Source: Dolomedes plantarius (Eukaryota; Arthropoda; Arachnida; Araneae; Dolomedidae). From it: a stretch of 64,000 nucleotides of DNA. Below the pieces are notes generated by a model. It made no database searches and was not told the DNA's origin. It saw nothing but the letters and a program-made list of their open reading frames with translations. The stretch lies in the NCBI GenBank assembly GCA_907164885.2, contig OU015496.1, positions 186,829,281-186,893,280 on the forward strand, read 5' to 3'. The position numbers and the translations under genes were made by a program. Below are positions 22,889 to 33,440 of this stretch, one piece after another; within the stretch, counting starts at the first letter, position 1, and every line of letters begins with the position of its first letter.

Positions 22889-23667
22889 AGTTAAAATTAT
22901 AAAGATACTCAATCTGTGCAAATCCTAGGCTACTTTATCGAGCTCACATTTCTTTTTATGTTGAGCCAACTTTGAAAAAACACCAAATTTTGCTCTTTTA
23001 TTATTGTTATCTATCGAACCGCAAATCTCTGATTTTTGTGTATAATTCAATACAGCAAAAAACGGTTCACAATACAGCACAGTACTTCGGAAGAATACGG
23101 TGTTCACGATATTAATAAAAGCAGATTAGAAGTTTCATTAACATCAGTCGCCGGAACATCGAAAGTATCGAAACGTCGGTACTTTTAGAACTGTAGTTCC
23201 TAGTAACAGCCGTTTGGAAATTTTCTGAGTTTGCATTGATTTTTGGCGATTGCTGAAGTAAAAAGATATCATTTAACGTCAATATGTGTATTACATTATG
23301 TTAAAGACTGCCTTAAAACAAATTTAAAGTTCAACAGTAGCTAGATTTCGCGAGAAATCGTCGCAAAAGTGGTAGACATTTGAACTGCTGCTAATCGTAA
23401 TAACATCCATTTTAGACCACATTTCATAATGCTAAATCACCACTAAGGTCAGAAGATGAGTTCATTTCGAATTTCATTGCTGCCATCTGTCGGATAAAAA
23501 GGAATCTTTTACCGCGAAAGTATATTCTATTTTGCAGAAAAATAATTCAAGTTCAGAAATACAGGGTGTAAGCCATAGAAGAAGGGAAATGCTGGGCCCG
23601 ATCTGTCCGGGTCTAGTGTAGCAGGTGGCCGTATAGCTTAAAAACCAACCAAACAACCAATTAAGTA
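22889..23667. other. AT-rich sequence, nothing recognised
   Basis: No element termini or exon-like frames could be supported. Confidence 0.45.
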
Positions 23668-24015
23668 TTTTTTTAAAAACTTATTCCCCCTATCAACTCT
23701 AGACAAGCTCCAGAACAACTCCAGACCAGGTCCATAGATGAATGCAGCAGGCAGATGAATGGGGTCCGTTTACAATGACACCACAAGAGTCTTGGACAGG
23801 TGCCACAACAATTTTGACCGAGCAGCCCAGGGGGATATCTGGAGGGTTCGTACCTTCCTCCACCCACTGACATCATGGAAGGACTTTCCAATCTACGGAT
23901 TTAACGTGCCCATATCCGGTTTAGATACGAAGGTATTTAATGGTGCTCGTGGGGATTCGAACTGAGCCGCCTCCATCCGCACCGCAACGCGCTACCGCTT
24001 AGCTACCTCGGGACC
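23668..24015 (-). mobile_element. SINE-B, tRNA-headed, with TSD
   Basis: On the minus strand the head reads GGTCCCGAGGTAGCTAAGCG (A-box TAGCTAAGCGG) and then AGTTCGAATCC (B-box). The body contains GGATATGGGCACGTTAAATC, also found in the copy at 63708. The flanks ACCAATTAAGTA and ACCAATTGAGTA form a 12-bp TSD with one mismatch. Confidence 0.8.
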
Positions 24016-24756
24016 ACCAATTGAGTAAAAAAGGTTGAATGTTCGAATACCATTGAAAGCTGGTAAATCAACCAAAAATATTTTCATCAGAAACATTCTT
24101 TAACAGAGAAGCTTTTCTTAAAATTACGAGAAATAACCAATTCCAATTGTTGAATAAGGAATAACACGTCTGAGGTATTAAATATTTCAAGTAAATTATC
24201 TCGAAGCAAATCCACCTTTCGTTGCAATATAGATTTCACCCTTCATGCTTCTTAATTTAAGGATAATGGATGATTCAGTTGGTCATGGGCAGTCTAGTTA
24301 ATGTTAATATGTCTTGCACTGTTTAATGAAGAAATTTGAGAGAGGATATTTTCCCCCTTTTTTTAAGGATAAACAATTTTGAAATGAGGTTCATGTTGAA
24401 GGAGATTGTACACTGTTTAAAATATACATATCAGCAATAGACACCGTGGCAGAAATTAGAGGGGGGATATATCTTCTGCCCTCGAATCGTTTTAAGACGT
24501 ATTTTTCCGTCACATACTTTGAACTTGAAAAGTGTTTGTGACAGATTACTACGTCCTAAATTTGGCCTTCAAGAGTTTTTCATATGGCACAATTTTGGCG
24601 GTTGTGAATAGCAAACTAAAGGATGAAATAATTCGTTAAAAACACTTATTCCAGCTGGAAGAAAGAGACATAATAAGAGACTCAAACGCCTAGTGCGTAT
24701 GTTTAAAATCAACACAAATTTTCATCTAAGTGGGGTCCGAGCCTCTAATCTTTTAA

Positions 24757-25314
24757 CCTTTTAAGGGGCACAGGGCCGCCCAGAGGGGGGGGGGGGCAAA
24801 CTGGGGAACTTTGCCCCAGGCCCCCAACTGCCGGAGGGGCCCCAAAAAAGTTTAAAAAAATTATTTATTAGATTTCCCCCGGAAGAAAATTCTGAAACTT
24901 GTACCGTACTTCAAAATTCAAAATAATCTCCTGAAAAAAGGGGCCCCTCCAAAAATAAAAAAAAAAATTATTTGATTAATCAGATTTCTCTTAGTACAAA
25001 GTAGTCTTCTAAAAAATAGTCTTGGGGCCCCCAACAGAAGTTTGCCCCAGGCCCCGTAAAGTCTCTGGGCGGCCCTGAAGGGGCAACAACCTCCCCCGTT
25101 TGGACGGTGCAGGTTTTTCCCCCGATTTTTTTAACCTAAAGAATCTTGAAAAATTTTCCAATTAATGTTTTCAAAATGTTTTTACTTCCTTAAACTGATA
25201 ACAGATGGCAGTCCTAATCATTTTTCTGCTCATTTATTTGGAATATATTGAATGCAAGTGAAAAAAAGTTTAGATTTAGGCGTTTGCACTGTGCAAACGG
25301 CGCCCCTTAAAGGA
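24757..25314. mobile_element. TTAA-flanked element hosting a hAT MITE
   Basis: TTAA lies at 24753-24756 and 25315-25318. The ends CCTTTTAAGGGGC and (minus) TCCTTTAAGGGGCGCC are inverted near-copies, followed on each side by a CGTTTG word. A hAT MITE at 24771-25077 interrupts it. The right TTAA is shared with the next element. Confidence 0.65.
24771..25077. mobile_element. hAT MITE, CAGGGCCGCCCAGAG family
   Basis: TIRs CAGGGCCGCCCAGAG are exact on both ends, and the 8-bp TSD AAGGGGCA (24763-24770 and 25078-25085) is perfect. The interior has repeated TTTGCCCCAGGCCCC blocks in inverted orientation. Confidence 0.85.
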
Positions 25315-25318
25315 TTAA

Positions 25319-25607
25319 CGTAGGATTACGTTCCTCCATAACGGTACTTCGGAAAGAAAAATTTCAGACGCTAAAACCATTCATCCATCCGTCCTCGCGA
25401 GTTATAATTTTGGCAGCGGGCCAAACCCATCAGTCTGTATCGATTTAACAAGCAGTAAATAGTTAAACAGAAAAGTACTAAAATGCGTTAAAATTTTGAC
25501 ACACATACATGTATATATATACATACGTACATATTTATAGATACATATATACATAACACATGCATATACACATACAAAAGAGGTAAGCAACGATAAGTAA
25601 TCCTACG
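25319..25607. mobile_element. TTAA-flanked element, 289 bp
   Basis: CGTAGGATTAC and GTAATCCTACG form an 11-bp perfect TIR directly inside TTAA on both sides (25315-25318 and 25608-25611). The interior is partly an ACATA-type simple repeat (25500-25580). Confidence 0.6.
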
Positions 25608-25684
25608 TTAATAACCCGCGGTAGTTTCGTGAGAAGAGACTACCTGAAATTTTTTTTTTTTTAACCTCGAATATTTTTCCCCCC

Positions 25685-25894
25685 AATGCGGAGGCACTTG
25701 TCGTCAAACATTCGCCTATACTACGCAGCAATTTTACTGCCCATTTTATTGTGGGGGCACCATATAGGTGGACAGCATTACCCCCTATGAAGGGACGACA
25801 CGAACGGAGACATTTTTCGTGGCCGACGCCAGGATTCGATCCGAGCACCCTCAGCACCGAAAACCAGTGCGCTGTACCACTGGGCCTCCACAAG
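25685..25894 (-). mobile_element. SINE-C, tRNA-headed
   Basis: On the minus strand the head is GGAGGCCCAGTGGTACAGCG and the B-box is GGATCGAATCC. The body includes GGGGGTAATGCTGTCCACC and GGTGCCCCCACAATAAAATG. The degraded copy at 5468-5655 shares this body. Confidence 0.75.
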
Positions 25895-25944
25895 CCCATT
25901 TACATCGAGTATGTTTTTATATAAATATCAATGTATTTAAAAAA

Positions 25945-26587
25945 CTAGTGCAAAACAACTCAACTGAAAGTAACATATGTAAGGAATGTTACCTTTACCT
26001 GTCATCATAAATATACGTTGTTAAGGGGTAGTGAGAGCTCAGCCAAAAAATTTATAATCATTGCTAAATTCACTCTAAGGCTGATTCTAACACATCGTTA
26101 ATAAAAAATGTGAATTTCCATTACTTCAGAACAGAGTTAAAGATAAGACTGAGAAACCCAACACCAATGATTTTAAAAATTACATCCCTCTCTGTATGTA
26201 CAATTTTTCAAAATTAAGATATCTACACTTTATCATTACATCAAATAAGATATTGTTGGGGAAAATTTTCACTTAAAAAAATGGAGTAAAAATTCGGAAG
26301 TACTAAAATATAGTGTAGATTGCATCACTCTGTATTTACTATTGTATGTACTATTGTTCATAATTCAGACATCTCCACTTAATCATATCAAATGAATAAA
26401 TTAAAATTCTTCACGAGTAAAATACAGGTACCAAATTACGTGCTATCGTCGAGTCACTACACACACGCGGTTGCAAATTTCGGACGGCCGCTAATGTTTA
26501 CATCCGGTAGTTGCAGCCGTTGCCATTCGGAGTGTAGAAATATCGTCGATTTTTGTGCCGCATACCTACGCGCTTTATATATATAGA
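25945..26587 (-). mobile_element. Helitron family H3, copy 1
   Basis: The right end is TCTATATATATAAAGCGCG on the minus strand, followed by a block with GCGGCACAAAAATCGACG that recurs at 48012. The left end is CTAG at 25945-25948. The shared left-hand interior (GTTACTTTCAGTTGAGTTG) fits the copy at 48012-48790. No coding was found. Confidence 0.6.
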
Positions 26588-27362
26588 TTACTCGCGCAAT
26601 TTTAAATTGCATTTCAGATGTTTTATGTTAAATTTTTATAAAGCGTGTATTCGTCTGTTTTTTTCCTTTTTGTCAGTAGGAAACACTTGAAAATAATTTT
26701 TGTTCACGATTTATAAAAAATTTTATTTACGAGATTTTTAATCGCTCAATATGGCAAAAAAATATTGTTATGAAAAAGGAATAAAATTGTTGCATCTGGC
26801 AAAGTAATCATCTTAGAACCACGCTCTACAGCATATTTTATGACGATAAAATGAAAATGCGCTTTCGAGAGGATTTTGTGCTCTAATGCTCTAAAAATAG
26901 TTCGAAATTTTTTTTCTTACACCTCCCGCCTCTTTTCAGTAGAAGAAAAAATCCACTAGACTGTCGCATGAATATGCAAAAGAAGCATTTCATTCGAAAG
27001 AAAGAACGATTCGACACAGAATTGAATGTACGTGCGTCGCCCATTCTCGATCGAAAAAAAAAAGAAGGTAAAATCTCCCCCTATTCTTGAAAACTGCTCG
27101 CTGAAAATAGCTTGGGCTTCATTAGACGCCGCGTAAGCGAAACGAAGACAATTGACCTGATACAAAATCGATATCAGTGAATGATCTTTGATACGAAGTC
27201 GATCGGCTACCATCTGGGATACACCCCTCAGCAGGGTCGATTGCAAGGGACTTAGAAGGATATGAGGAGGGGAATCCTTTATTACTTATTTCTTGAGACG
27301 CATTATATGAAATTTCCCCCGAAAGTAGAGAAGGTTAAATGGAGTTTTTTCTGCTGCAGAGC
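26588..27362. other. unassigned sequence
   Basis: No element ends or supported exons. The 26940-27250 part is GC-richer than its surroundings. Confidence 0.45.
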
Positions 27363-28102
27363 CAGTGACGTAGCGAGCATAACTGGCGCCCGGTGCACGA
27401 TACCTTTTTGGCGCTCCCTTTCAGAAAAACATATAGTAATGTAATATATAGAATTAGTGAAAAGGACCATTTGGTGCCCCTTTACGAGTGGCGCCCGGGG
27501 CATGATAGACCCTGTCAGACTCTCGTCTCCCATTCTTAAGTGGAATTGATGAACGTGAGTAATAGCGTCTTCAATGAGCCCAAAAGAAACGCAAACAGGT
27601 GTCGAACGATATACACCTTTGGAGAAGTGCGACAATAGGTAAAAGGACGCAAATCATTTAGAATGATTTTTGAAATCCATTAGCTGCGCGATTTTACCTT
27701 GGAAAAGTCGGCAGGAAAGAAAATTCGTCATAGATGGTTCGAGAAGGCGCTGAGAAGAATGGATAAATACAGACGCCGGTAACGAATGGGGGAGAATAGA
27801 CTTGGACTGTTGAAGGGTCGACACGTACGGAGAGACAGGGTCTCGGACTTTGAATAATGAGCCCGGCTCTCACGTGTGTATTAACGTTCGTCGGAACGAA
27901 ACTTTGTAAATGGTTTATTTAACCGAGATTTTAATGTGTTAATAAACCAGATGTAAATAAGAGTTGGTTCTACAGTTATAATTACTTCTACAAGATAATG
28001 ATTTGTCGGATCGCGACGATAAAGGTTAACATTGGCGTAGTCGGTAGGATCCCGACCATAAAGATTAACAGACCCCCTTGCCCGCCCCTCGCTACGCCAC
28101 TG
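27363..28102. mobile_element. hAT MITE, CAGTGGCGTAGC family, hosting a solo LTR
   Basis: Ends CAGTGACGTAGCGAGC and CTCGCTACGCCACTG are flanked by TGCAGAGC (27355-27362) and TGCAGAAC (28103-28110), 7 of 8 matching. Removing the LTR at 27513-28070 and one TSD leaves about 177 bp, close to the 183-bp copy at 4169, which supports both boundary calls. Confidence 0.8.
27513..28070 (+). mobile_element. solo LTR, 558 bp, with 5-bp TSD
   Basis: It starts TGTCAGACTCTCG, ends AAGATTAACA and is flanked by GACCC on both sides (27508-27512 and 28071-28075). AATAAA lies at 27941-27946. The last 70 bp are odd: an LTR-like end GATAAAGGTTAACA is followed by TTGGCGTAGTCGGTAGGATC, which resembles a primer-binding site, and then by a second near-copy of the same LTR end. 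The internal region is gone, as after LTR-LTR recombination. Confidence 0.7.
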
Positions 28103-28314
28103 TGCAGAACGCTACCCTACTCCTAAAGAGCCAATAGGTAAAAAAAAAGGGCGGATTGTCCTAAATCCGGAAGAATATTTTTTTATTTATTATCTCTAGT
28201 AATGGCACTTGATATAAAATCATTCGCTAATGTTGTCCAACACACAACACAAACTACATAATGGAATAAAATACGTAAATTTTTTTTTTAAAATCACGTC
28301 TGAAACTGTCAATG

Positions 28315-28485
28315 ATTTGGTGCGCTACGGACAACTTTTTGCTACACGAGGGCTAATTAGACCGGGACCTACAGTTTAAAGCCGATTCCGAACGGCTACA
28401 AACATCTATGCTGACAGTGGGACTCGAACTCACAGGATCTGAACCGAATGCCAGCGAACCAAGCCATTCGGCCATCGCCTGGCCA
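28315..28485 (-). mobile_element. SINE-A with 12-bp TSD
   Basis: The perfect TSD AAACTGTCAATG lies at 28303-28314 and 28486-28497. On the minus strand the head reads GGCGATGGCCGAATGGCTTG, the B-box is GAGTTCGAGTCCC and the body carries CCGTTCGGAATCGGCTTTAA. The copy is 171 bp long. Confidence 0.85.
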
Positions 28486-29010
28486 AAACTGTCAATGCAG
28501 GACACAAAGGATAAAAATTTACAATAATAATATGGCCCAGAGTCGATCCCTAGCTCTCCAGAATCTATCGTAGAAATTCCCTGACAGTGCTGGGCATTCC
28601 TTGTTGTGTACAGCATTCATCATACCCTAGAAGAAATCGAAGCAGTTCATATGGGTAAAAAAAAAAGAATATTTAACATCAGTTACTGACCTAGATTTCC
28701 TCCTCTTCAATTTGATCTTGATTAATTTGAGTATACAACAAGCTCATCATTTAACACAATCTATATATTTAAGTTGCTAAGCCGACTTTTTGCGCAGTCC
28801 GTGAGAGAAAACTACCGCCCCAATTTACTTCATTTTGGTCTTAAACGAAAGATTGCAATCTGTAGATTTATCAAATTTGGTTTTTGTAACCGCAATTTAT
28901 ATTGATTAGCGGTAATTTAGAGTTAAAAATTGATTTCTGCGCATCCTCAGTGGCATGTTTAAATGTGTCTTTCGAAACTCACTGTTTCTGCGCATACTCA
29001 GGGACATGTT
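28486..29010. other. unassigned sequence with TTCTGCGCATNCTCAG words
   Basis: Two copies of a 50-bp motif with TTCTGCGCAT and CTCAG near 28944 and 28986 recur once more near 29860. They resemble NRF1-type GCGCATGCGC sites but carry mismatches. Confidence 0.35.
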
Positions 29011-29364
29011 GTTGTTGTTGCTTATGCCCCTTGACCGACAAGTAACATCAGATCAAGTCCCGAAGGCTATGGGCGATGAAGGTGCGGCTGCTGTTTTGAA
29101 TTAGCACCACAAGGGTCGGAGTTCGACTTGGCTAAATGACAGGTCCGGTAATTTTGAACCGAGTCAAGTGACGAGATCGGAACGCTCGACCCCGCACCTC
29201 CAGAGGTAAATTTGAAAACTTGGAGGACATTGTAGCCATCCCTATTTTACGTGCCCCGGCCACCATTAGTGAACACGGCGGTTGATTTGCAGCGACGAGC
29301 ATCGAACCAGGGACGTTCAGATCACTGGCCCACTGCTCTTGCCAACTGGGCTACCGCGCACCAT
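29011..29364 (-). mobile_element. SINE-D, tRNA-headed, about 354 bp
   Basis: On the minus strand the head is GCGCGGTAGCCCAGTTGGCA (A-box TAGCCCAGTTGG) with B-box-like GGTTCGATGC. The 3' tail is CAA-rich. The flanks TCAGGGACATGTT (28998-29010) and TCAGTGACATGTT (29365-29377) form a 13-bp TSD with one mismatch. Confidence 0.8.
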
Positions 29365-29533
29365 TCAGTGACATGTTTTAATGATAAACACGTTTATTCG
29401 AGGAGTCTCTCTAGATCTCTCTCTGCCATTTTTATTTTTATAACTATTGTAAGTGGCATGCATGGTGCCTGAATAAATTGAGCGTGGACTGTATATTAAA
29501 AACAAAAAACAACAGTTTATTGAAAAAAGAGAA

Positions 29534-29690
29534 TGCGCTATGACGCGCTGCAAATGCCTTGGCGGCAGGTAAACAATTATATAAATGCGCTATGACGCGC
29601 TGCAAGTGCCTTGACGGCTGAACAACAATAATAAGCTTGCGCTAAGATGCGCTGTGAGTGCCTTGGAGGCGTAACGACAACTGAATAGTA
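29534..29690. repeat. three degenerate 51-53-bp tandem repeats
   Basis: Units start near 29534, 29585 and 29638 with TGCGCTATGACGCGCTGCAA or a variant (TGCGCTAAGATGCGCTGTG), each followed by TGCCTTG and a GGCGG or GACGG word. Confidence 0.75.
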
Positions 29691-29773
29691 CATCGGGTAG
29701 GGCGACAGAGGGAGCCCTTATTGCGGGGGTGGTCAGGACGCGCCATGAGAGAAGACAGGTGGCGCCAACAACT

Positions 29774-29830
29774 ATGTTTGTGAAATATAAGATTAAACCT
29801 GATGGAAATTGTTTATTTCGCGCTGTTTAA
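29774..29830 (+). pseudogene. OTU-protease active-site remnant (18 codons)
   Basis: From ATG 29774 to TAA 29828-29830 the frame reads MFVKYKIKPDGNCLFRAV. D-G-N-C-L-F-R-A is the catalytic-Cys motif of OTU deubiquitinases. In OTU proteins the fold continues for over 100 residues after it, but here a stop follows at once and no downstream OTU sequence was seen. OTU domains occur in host genes and also in Helitrons and retroelements. The preceding GGTGGCGCCAACAAC resembles a retroelement primer-binding region, but this is weak. Confidence 0.4.
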
Positions 29831-30036
29831 TTATCGATAACTTACAATTAAAAAAAATTGCTTTCTGCGCATGCTCAGGGACATATTTAAATCTGGCTTT
29901 AGATACCCACTAAGCATGAGGCCGCTTAAACATATTAATTCGTTTCTGTGCATTGTTATTATTTTCAACATTTGGCAATGACGTGTTGAGTATAATTTGT
30001 GTATTAGTACATTTATTTACTATCTAGCCATCATGT

Positions 30037-31128
30037 TTTGACGGGTACCAACTAGTATCTCATTTAACTGCGACATTTTATCCGATCACAGTATAAGCAA
30101 TACCAGATTCATTCCCAAGACTTGACGGGTACCAACTAGTATCCCATTTAACTGCGACATTTTATCCGATCACAGTATAAGCAATACCAGATTCATTCCC
30201 AAGACTTGACGGGTACCAACTAGTATCCCATTTAACTGCGACATTTTATCCGATCACAGTATAAGCAATACCAGATTCATTCCCAAGACTTGACGGGTAC
30301 CAACTAGTATCCCATTTAACTGCGACATTTTATCCGATCACAGTATAAGCAATACCAGATTCATTCCCAAGACTTGACGGGTACCAACTAGTATCCCATT
30401 TAACTGCGACATTTTATCCGATCACAGTATAAGCAATACCAGATTCATTCCCAAGACTTGACGGGTACCAACTAGTATCCCATTTAACTGCGACATTTTA
30501 TCCGATCACAGTATAAGCAATACCAGATTCATTCCCAAGACTTGACGGGTACCAACTAGTATCCCATTTAACTGCGACATTTTATCCGATCACAGTATAA
30601 GCAATACCAGATTCATTCCCAAGACTTGACGGGTACCAACTAGTATCCCATTTAACTGCGACATTTTATCCGATCACAGTATAAGCAATACCAGATTCAT
30701 TCCCAAGACTTGACGGGTACCAACTAGTATCCCATTTAACTGCGACATTTTATCCGATCACAGTATAAGCAATACCAGATTCATTCCCAAGACTTGACGG
30801 GTACCAACTAGTATCCCATTTAACTGCGACATTTTATCCGATCACAGTATAAGCAATACCAGATTCATTCCCAAGACTTGACGGGTACCAGCTAGTATCC
30901 CATTTAACTGCGACATTCTATCCGATCACAGTATAAGCAATACCAGATTCATTCCCAAGACTTGACGGGTACCAACTAGTATCCCATTTAACTGCGACAT
31001 TTTATCCGATCACAGTATAAGCAATACCAGATTCATTCCCAAGACTTGACGGGTACCAGCTAGTATCCCATTTAACTGCGACATTCTATCCGATCACAGT
31101 ATAAGCAGTACCTGATTCATTCCCAAGA
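30037..31128. repeat. 84-bp satellite, 13 tandem copies
   Basis: Units start at 30037, 30121, 30205 and so on every 84 bp to 31045, each with CTTGACGGGTACCAACTAGT. Copies 2-10 are almost identical. Copies 11 and 13 share two changes (CAGCTAGT, ACATTCTATCC) that copy 12 lacks. Each unit can form an imperfect hairpin at GGGTAC...GTATCCC. No coding potential was seen. Confidence 0.97.
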
Positions 31129-31145
31129 CTGACTTTCGGCGCTAT

Positions 31146-31174
31146 CCAATTTTGTGGCTTCTCCACAAAATTGG
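31146..31174. repeat. perfect 12-bp hairpin just after the satellite
   Basis: CCAATTTTGTGG and CCACAAAATTGG flank a 5-nt loop, 17 bp after the last satellite unit. It may be a terminal hairpin of an element that carries the array; this is not proved. Confidence 0.7.
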
Positions 31175-31699
31175 AGGACGAAATTTTATAGTTTTCTTTT
31201 ACATGTAAACATTGAGTACTTTCATTGCTTCGAAATCAGAATTTTTCTCGGTAACAATTGGGGTTTATACCTCTGCTTCCCTAAATAAATGTAATCAATA
31301 CATCTTAACACAACCAATTAATATTTTTAATTTTTAAACCTAGTTAACTTAAAAAAATTAAAAATATTTTCTACCTTAGACAGTCAGTTGATTGATTTGC
31401 TAACTTTTAAGGGGAATAAAAACTATTTAAAAATATACTGCCCTCTTTAGAAAAATTATAATAAATAATTTGAATGTAGTCCGACTCGAAACTTTTCTTG
31501 CTGTGAGTCTGTAAGATTTATCCAGAAATATTTTTATAATGTTTTGACTCCGCGTGGTGGGATGGTTTGTTATCTTGTTCTGTAAGAAGATGGTCTGCGT
31601 TCGATTTTCGAATAAATTTGACTGTTATTTTGACAAAATATGTATACTTGACAGAAACACAGAATGGGATTTATATATATACACACACACATACACACA

Positions 31700-32664
31700 C
31701 AGGGTGATCGTAAACTACGTAGACAAAATAAGATGGGTGATAGTACTCATCAAGACGAAAAATATTTTCAATGGAACCTAGGATCACATTCCCCTCAGTC
31801 TGTCAGAAAAGCGTAAAGTTCAGTGTCCAAGTTGGACTTTCGTCAGTGGGAAAAAAAATTAGAATAAACGAAATTATAAGTTGCACAATCCCATTTAGAT
31901 CAGAGAAAGAATCGAAATAGATGCTTAAAATGGCGTCTAAGGGTGTCGCTGCACAGTTGTCACCCACGAATGAAAGACTCTCCTACCTGCACATACACTC
32001 CTGGTGTCGTGTTAATCTTGTCTGCTGCAACAACGATTCTCACGACGAGATTTTCAACAGAGTCCATAGGTGCCCCGTGTGCACCAATGATTTCATATGT
32101 CCCCCAAAGAAGTGTAATAGATTTATGTCCGATGAGCGTGGAGGCTAGCCACAGGTCCCTCACGCCCAATCCATCGTCCTGGATACATGTGACATTCAGG
32201 AAGTGGCGGTCCGTGGGGCTAAAGTGTGATGGGGCTCCATCATGCATAAAAACATGTCCCTATGTGTGGTGAGCGGAAGGTCTTGCAAGTTACCAAGAAG
32301 CACTTGAACCAAGTTACCAAGAAGCTCCATGAAGATAAAGTACGCTGAGCCTATCAGACGATCTGGCAAGAGATACGGTCCCACTAACCAATCAACGATA
32401 CCTGCCCAGATGTTCACTGAAAATCTCTTTTAGTGTTTACAAGGGATAGTAGCGGGGTCTTTCTCTGATTAGGATTCTGCAATTTGTAATTTGATTTATT
32501 CGCATTTTTTACCAGTGACGAAAGTTCAACTTGGACACTGAACTTTCCGCTTTTCTGACAGACTGAGGGGAATGCGGCCCTAGGTTCCATTGAAAATATT
32601 GTTCGTCTTGATGACTACTATCACCCCTATTATTTTGTAGACATAGTTCACGATGACCACCCTG
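31700..32664 (-). mobile_element. DDE_3/mariner-like element with about 190-bp TIRs
   Basis: CAGGGTGATCGTAAACTACG on the left and (minus strand) CAGGGTGGTCATCGTGAACT on the right begin inverted repeats that run about 190 bp, including TCATCAAGACGAA and CCCTCAGTCTGTCAGAAAAG. TA follows the right end; the left end lies in a CA repeat. Broken transposase coding fills the middle. Confidence 0.75.
31960..32417 (-). pseudogene. broken DDE_3-type transposase, catalytic part
   Basis: Two overlapping minus-strand frames carry consecutive pieces. The upstream piece (from 32417) reads NIWAGIVDWLVGPYLLPDRL. The downstream piece (from 32247) has MHDGAPSHFSP, with the second catalytic Asp, and then LWGTYEI. 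In this arthropod-wide family these motifs follow each other in one protein (VNVWAGIV, GPYFLP, MHDGAPAHF, LWG). The frame shifts near 32240, and the piece that should carry the last acidic residue is diverged. N-terminal coding is missing. Confidence 0.65.
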
Positions 32665-32670
32665 TATATT

Positions 32671-32820
32671 CAGTAAAAATGTTCTATGGCGGCCCGTCAG
32701 GGTTCCGTAAAAAAGTGGCCTTCGAAGAGAGGTTTCTTCCATAACATTGGATCTATGGAGTCTATTTTGTTCAGAAAGGTGGCCTAATAATAAGGGTGGC
32801 CGGCTAGAGAAATTTCGTTG
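32671..32820. mobile_element. 150-bp Tigger-like MITE
   Basis: The left end CAGTAAAAATGTTCTATGGC and the right end (minus strand) CAACGAAATTTCTCTAGCCG match the same consensus as the ends at 34848 and 34981. TA follows on the right, opening a (TA)n tract. Confidence 0.55.
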
Positions 32821-32895
<75 letters not shown>

Positions 32896-32900
32896 TGTGT
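32821..32900. repeat. (TA)n(TG)n microsatellite
   Basis: TA units (32821-32836) change to TG units to 32900, with one interruption. Confidence 0.95.
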
Positions 32901-33422
32901 AGACTTTCCTGTCTACGTGGCGGCGTCTAGGGGTGTCTAAGAACAACACACTTGAGTCAAAAATACGCTACACTTTGTAAAACTCAACAACTATTAATTT
33001 ATTGTGTAGACAGCAATTATGATATGCCGGAGAGCCTACTTTACTGTCTCCGGTACAATATAACGATAATCACGGGAGCACAATTCTTCCCTTCAACAGA
33101 ACAAAATATCGGGCAGCTTTCTCGCTGCCGTCAAATACACCACAACGCAGGCCTTGACTAGCCTCGTTGGAATTACAATCTCTCTCTCGTGCCTCTCGCA
33201 CGGAGTCCAAACACAACCTCCTGCAACGAGGTCTGTCCCTCTCTCTCCCTGTGCACAGGGCATTTTTTTCACCACGCTTCGAATCGCTTCCAAGTCGGGG
33301 TCATTCAACCCTCGACCGTCCCCTCAAGAATATCGCAGGAAGAAGGGTTTGGTGCGTCTCTGTACGCATAGCAACAGAGAATATTACTAGGGCATAAGAA
33401 GATACTTCGCATAAATCCTACA
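32898..33422 (-). mobile_element. possible solo LTR
   Basis: The stretch runs from TGTAGACTTTCC to AAATCCTACA, so it has TGTAG/CTACA inverted ends. It contains AACTCAACAACTATTAATTT (AATAAA-type signal on the minus strand), like the LTR at 36100. No TSD was found and the left end may instead lie near 32934. Confidence 0.3.
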
Positions 33423-33440
33423 TACATATATATATATATA

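Noticed and set aside
23940..24015. tRNA gene on the minus strand
   Set aside because: A- and B-boxes are present, but the sequence continues into a SINE body with a TSD, so it is a SINE head.
25800..25894. tRNA gene on the minus strand
   Set aside because: It is the tRNA-like head of SINE-C; no complete cloverleaf was seen.
28985..29010. NRF1 promoter site (GCGCATGCGC type)
   Set aside because: The word TTCTGCGCATACTCAG has mismatches and recurs as part of a repeat, with no nearby gene.
30037..31128. CRISPR-like regularly spaced repeats
   Set aside because: The 84-bp unit repeats contiguously without variable spacers, and the window is eukaryotic.
31943..32272. plus-strand frames in the DDE_3 element
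   Set aside because: The real coding remnant is on the minus strand.
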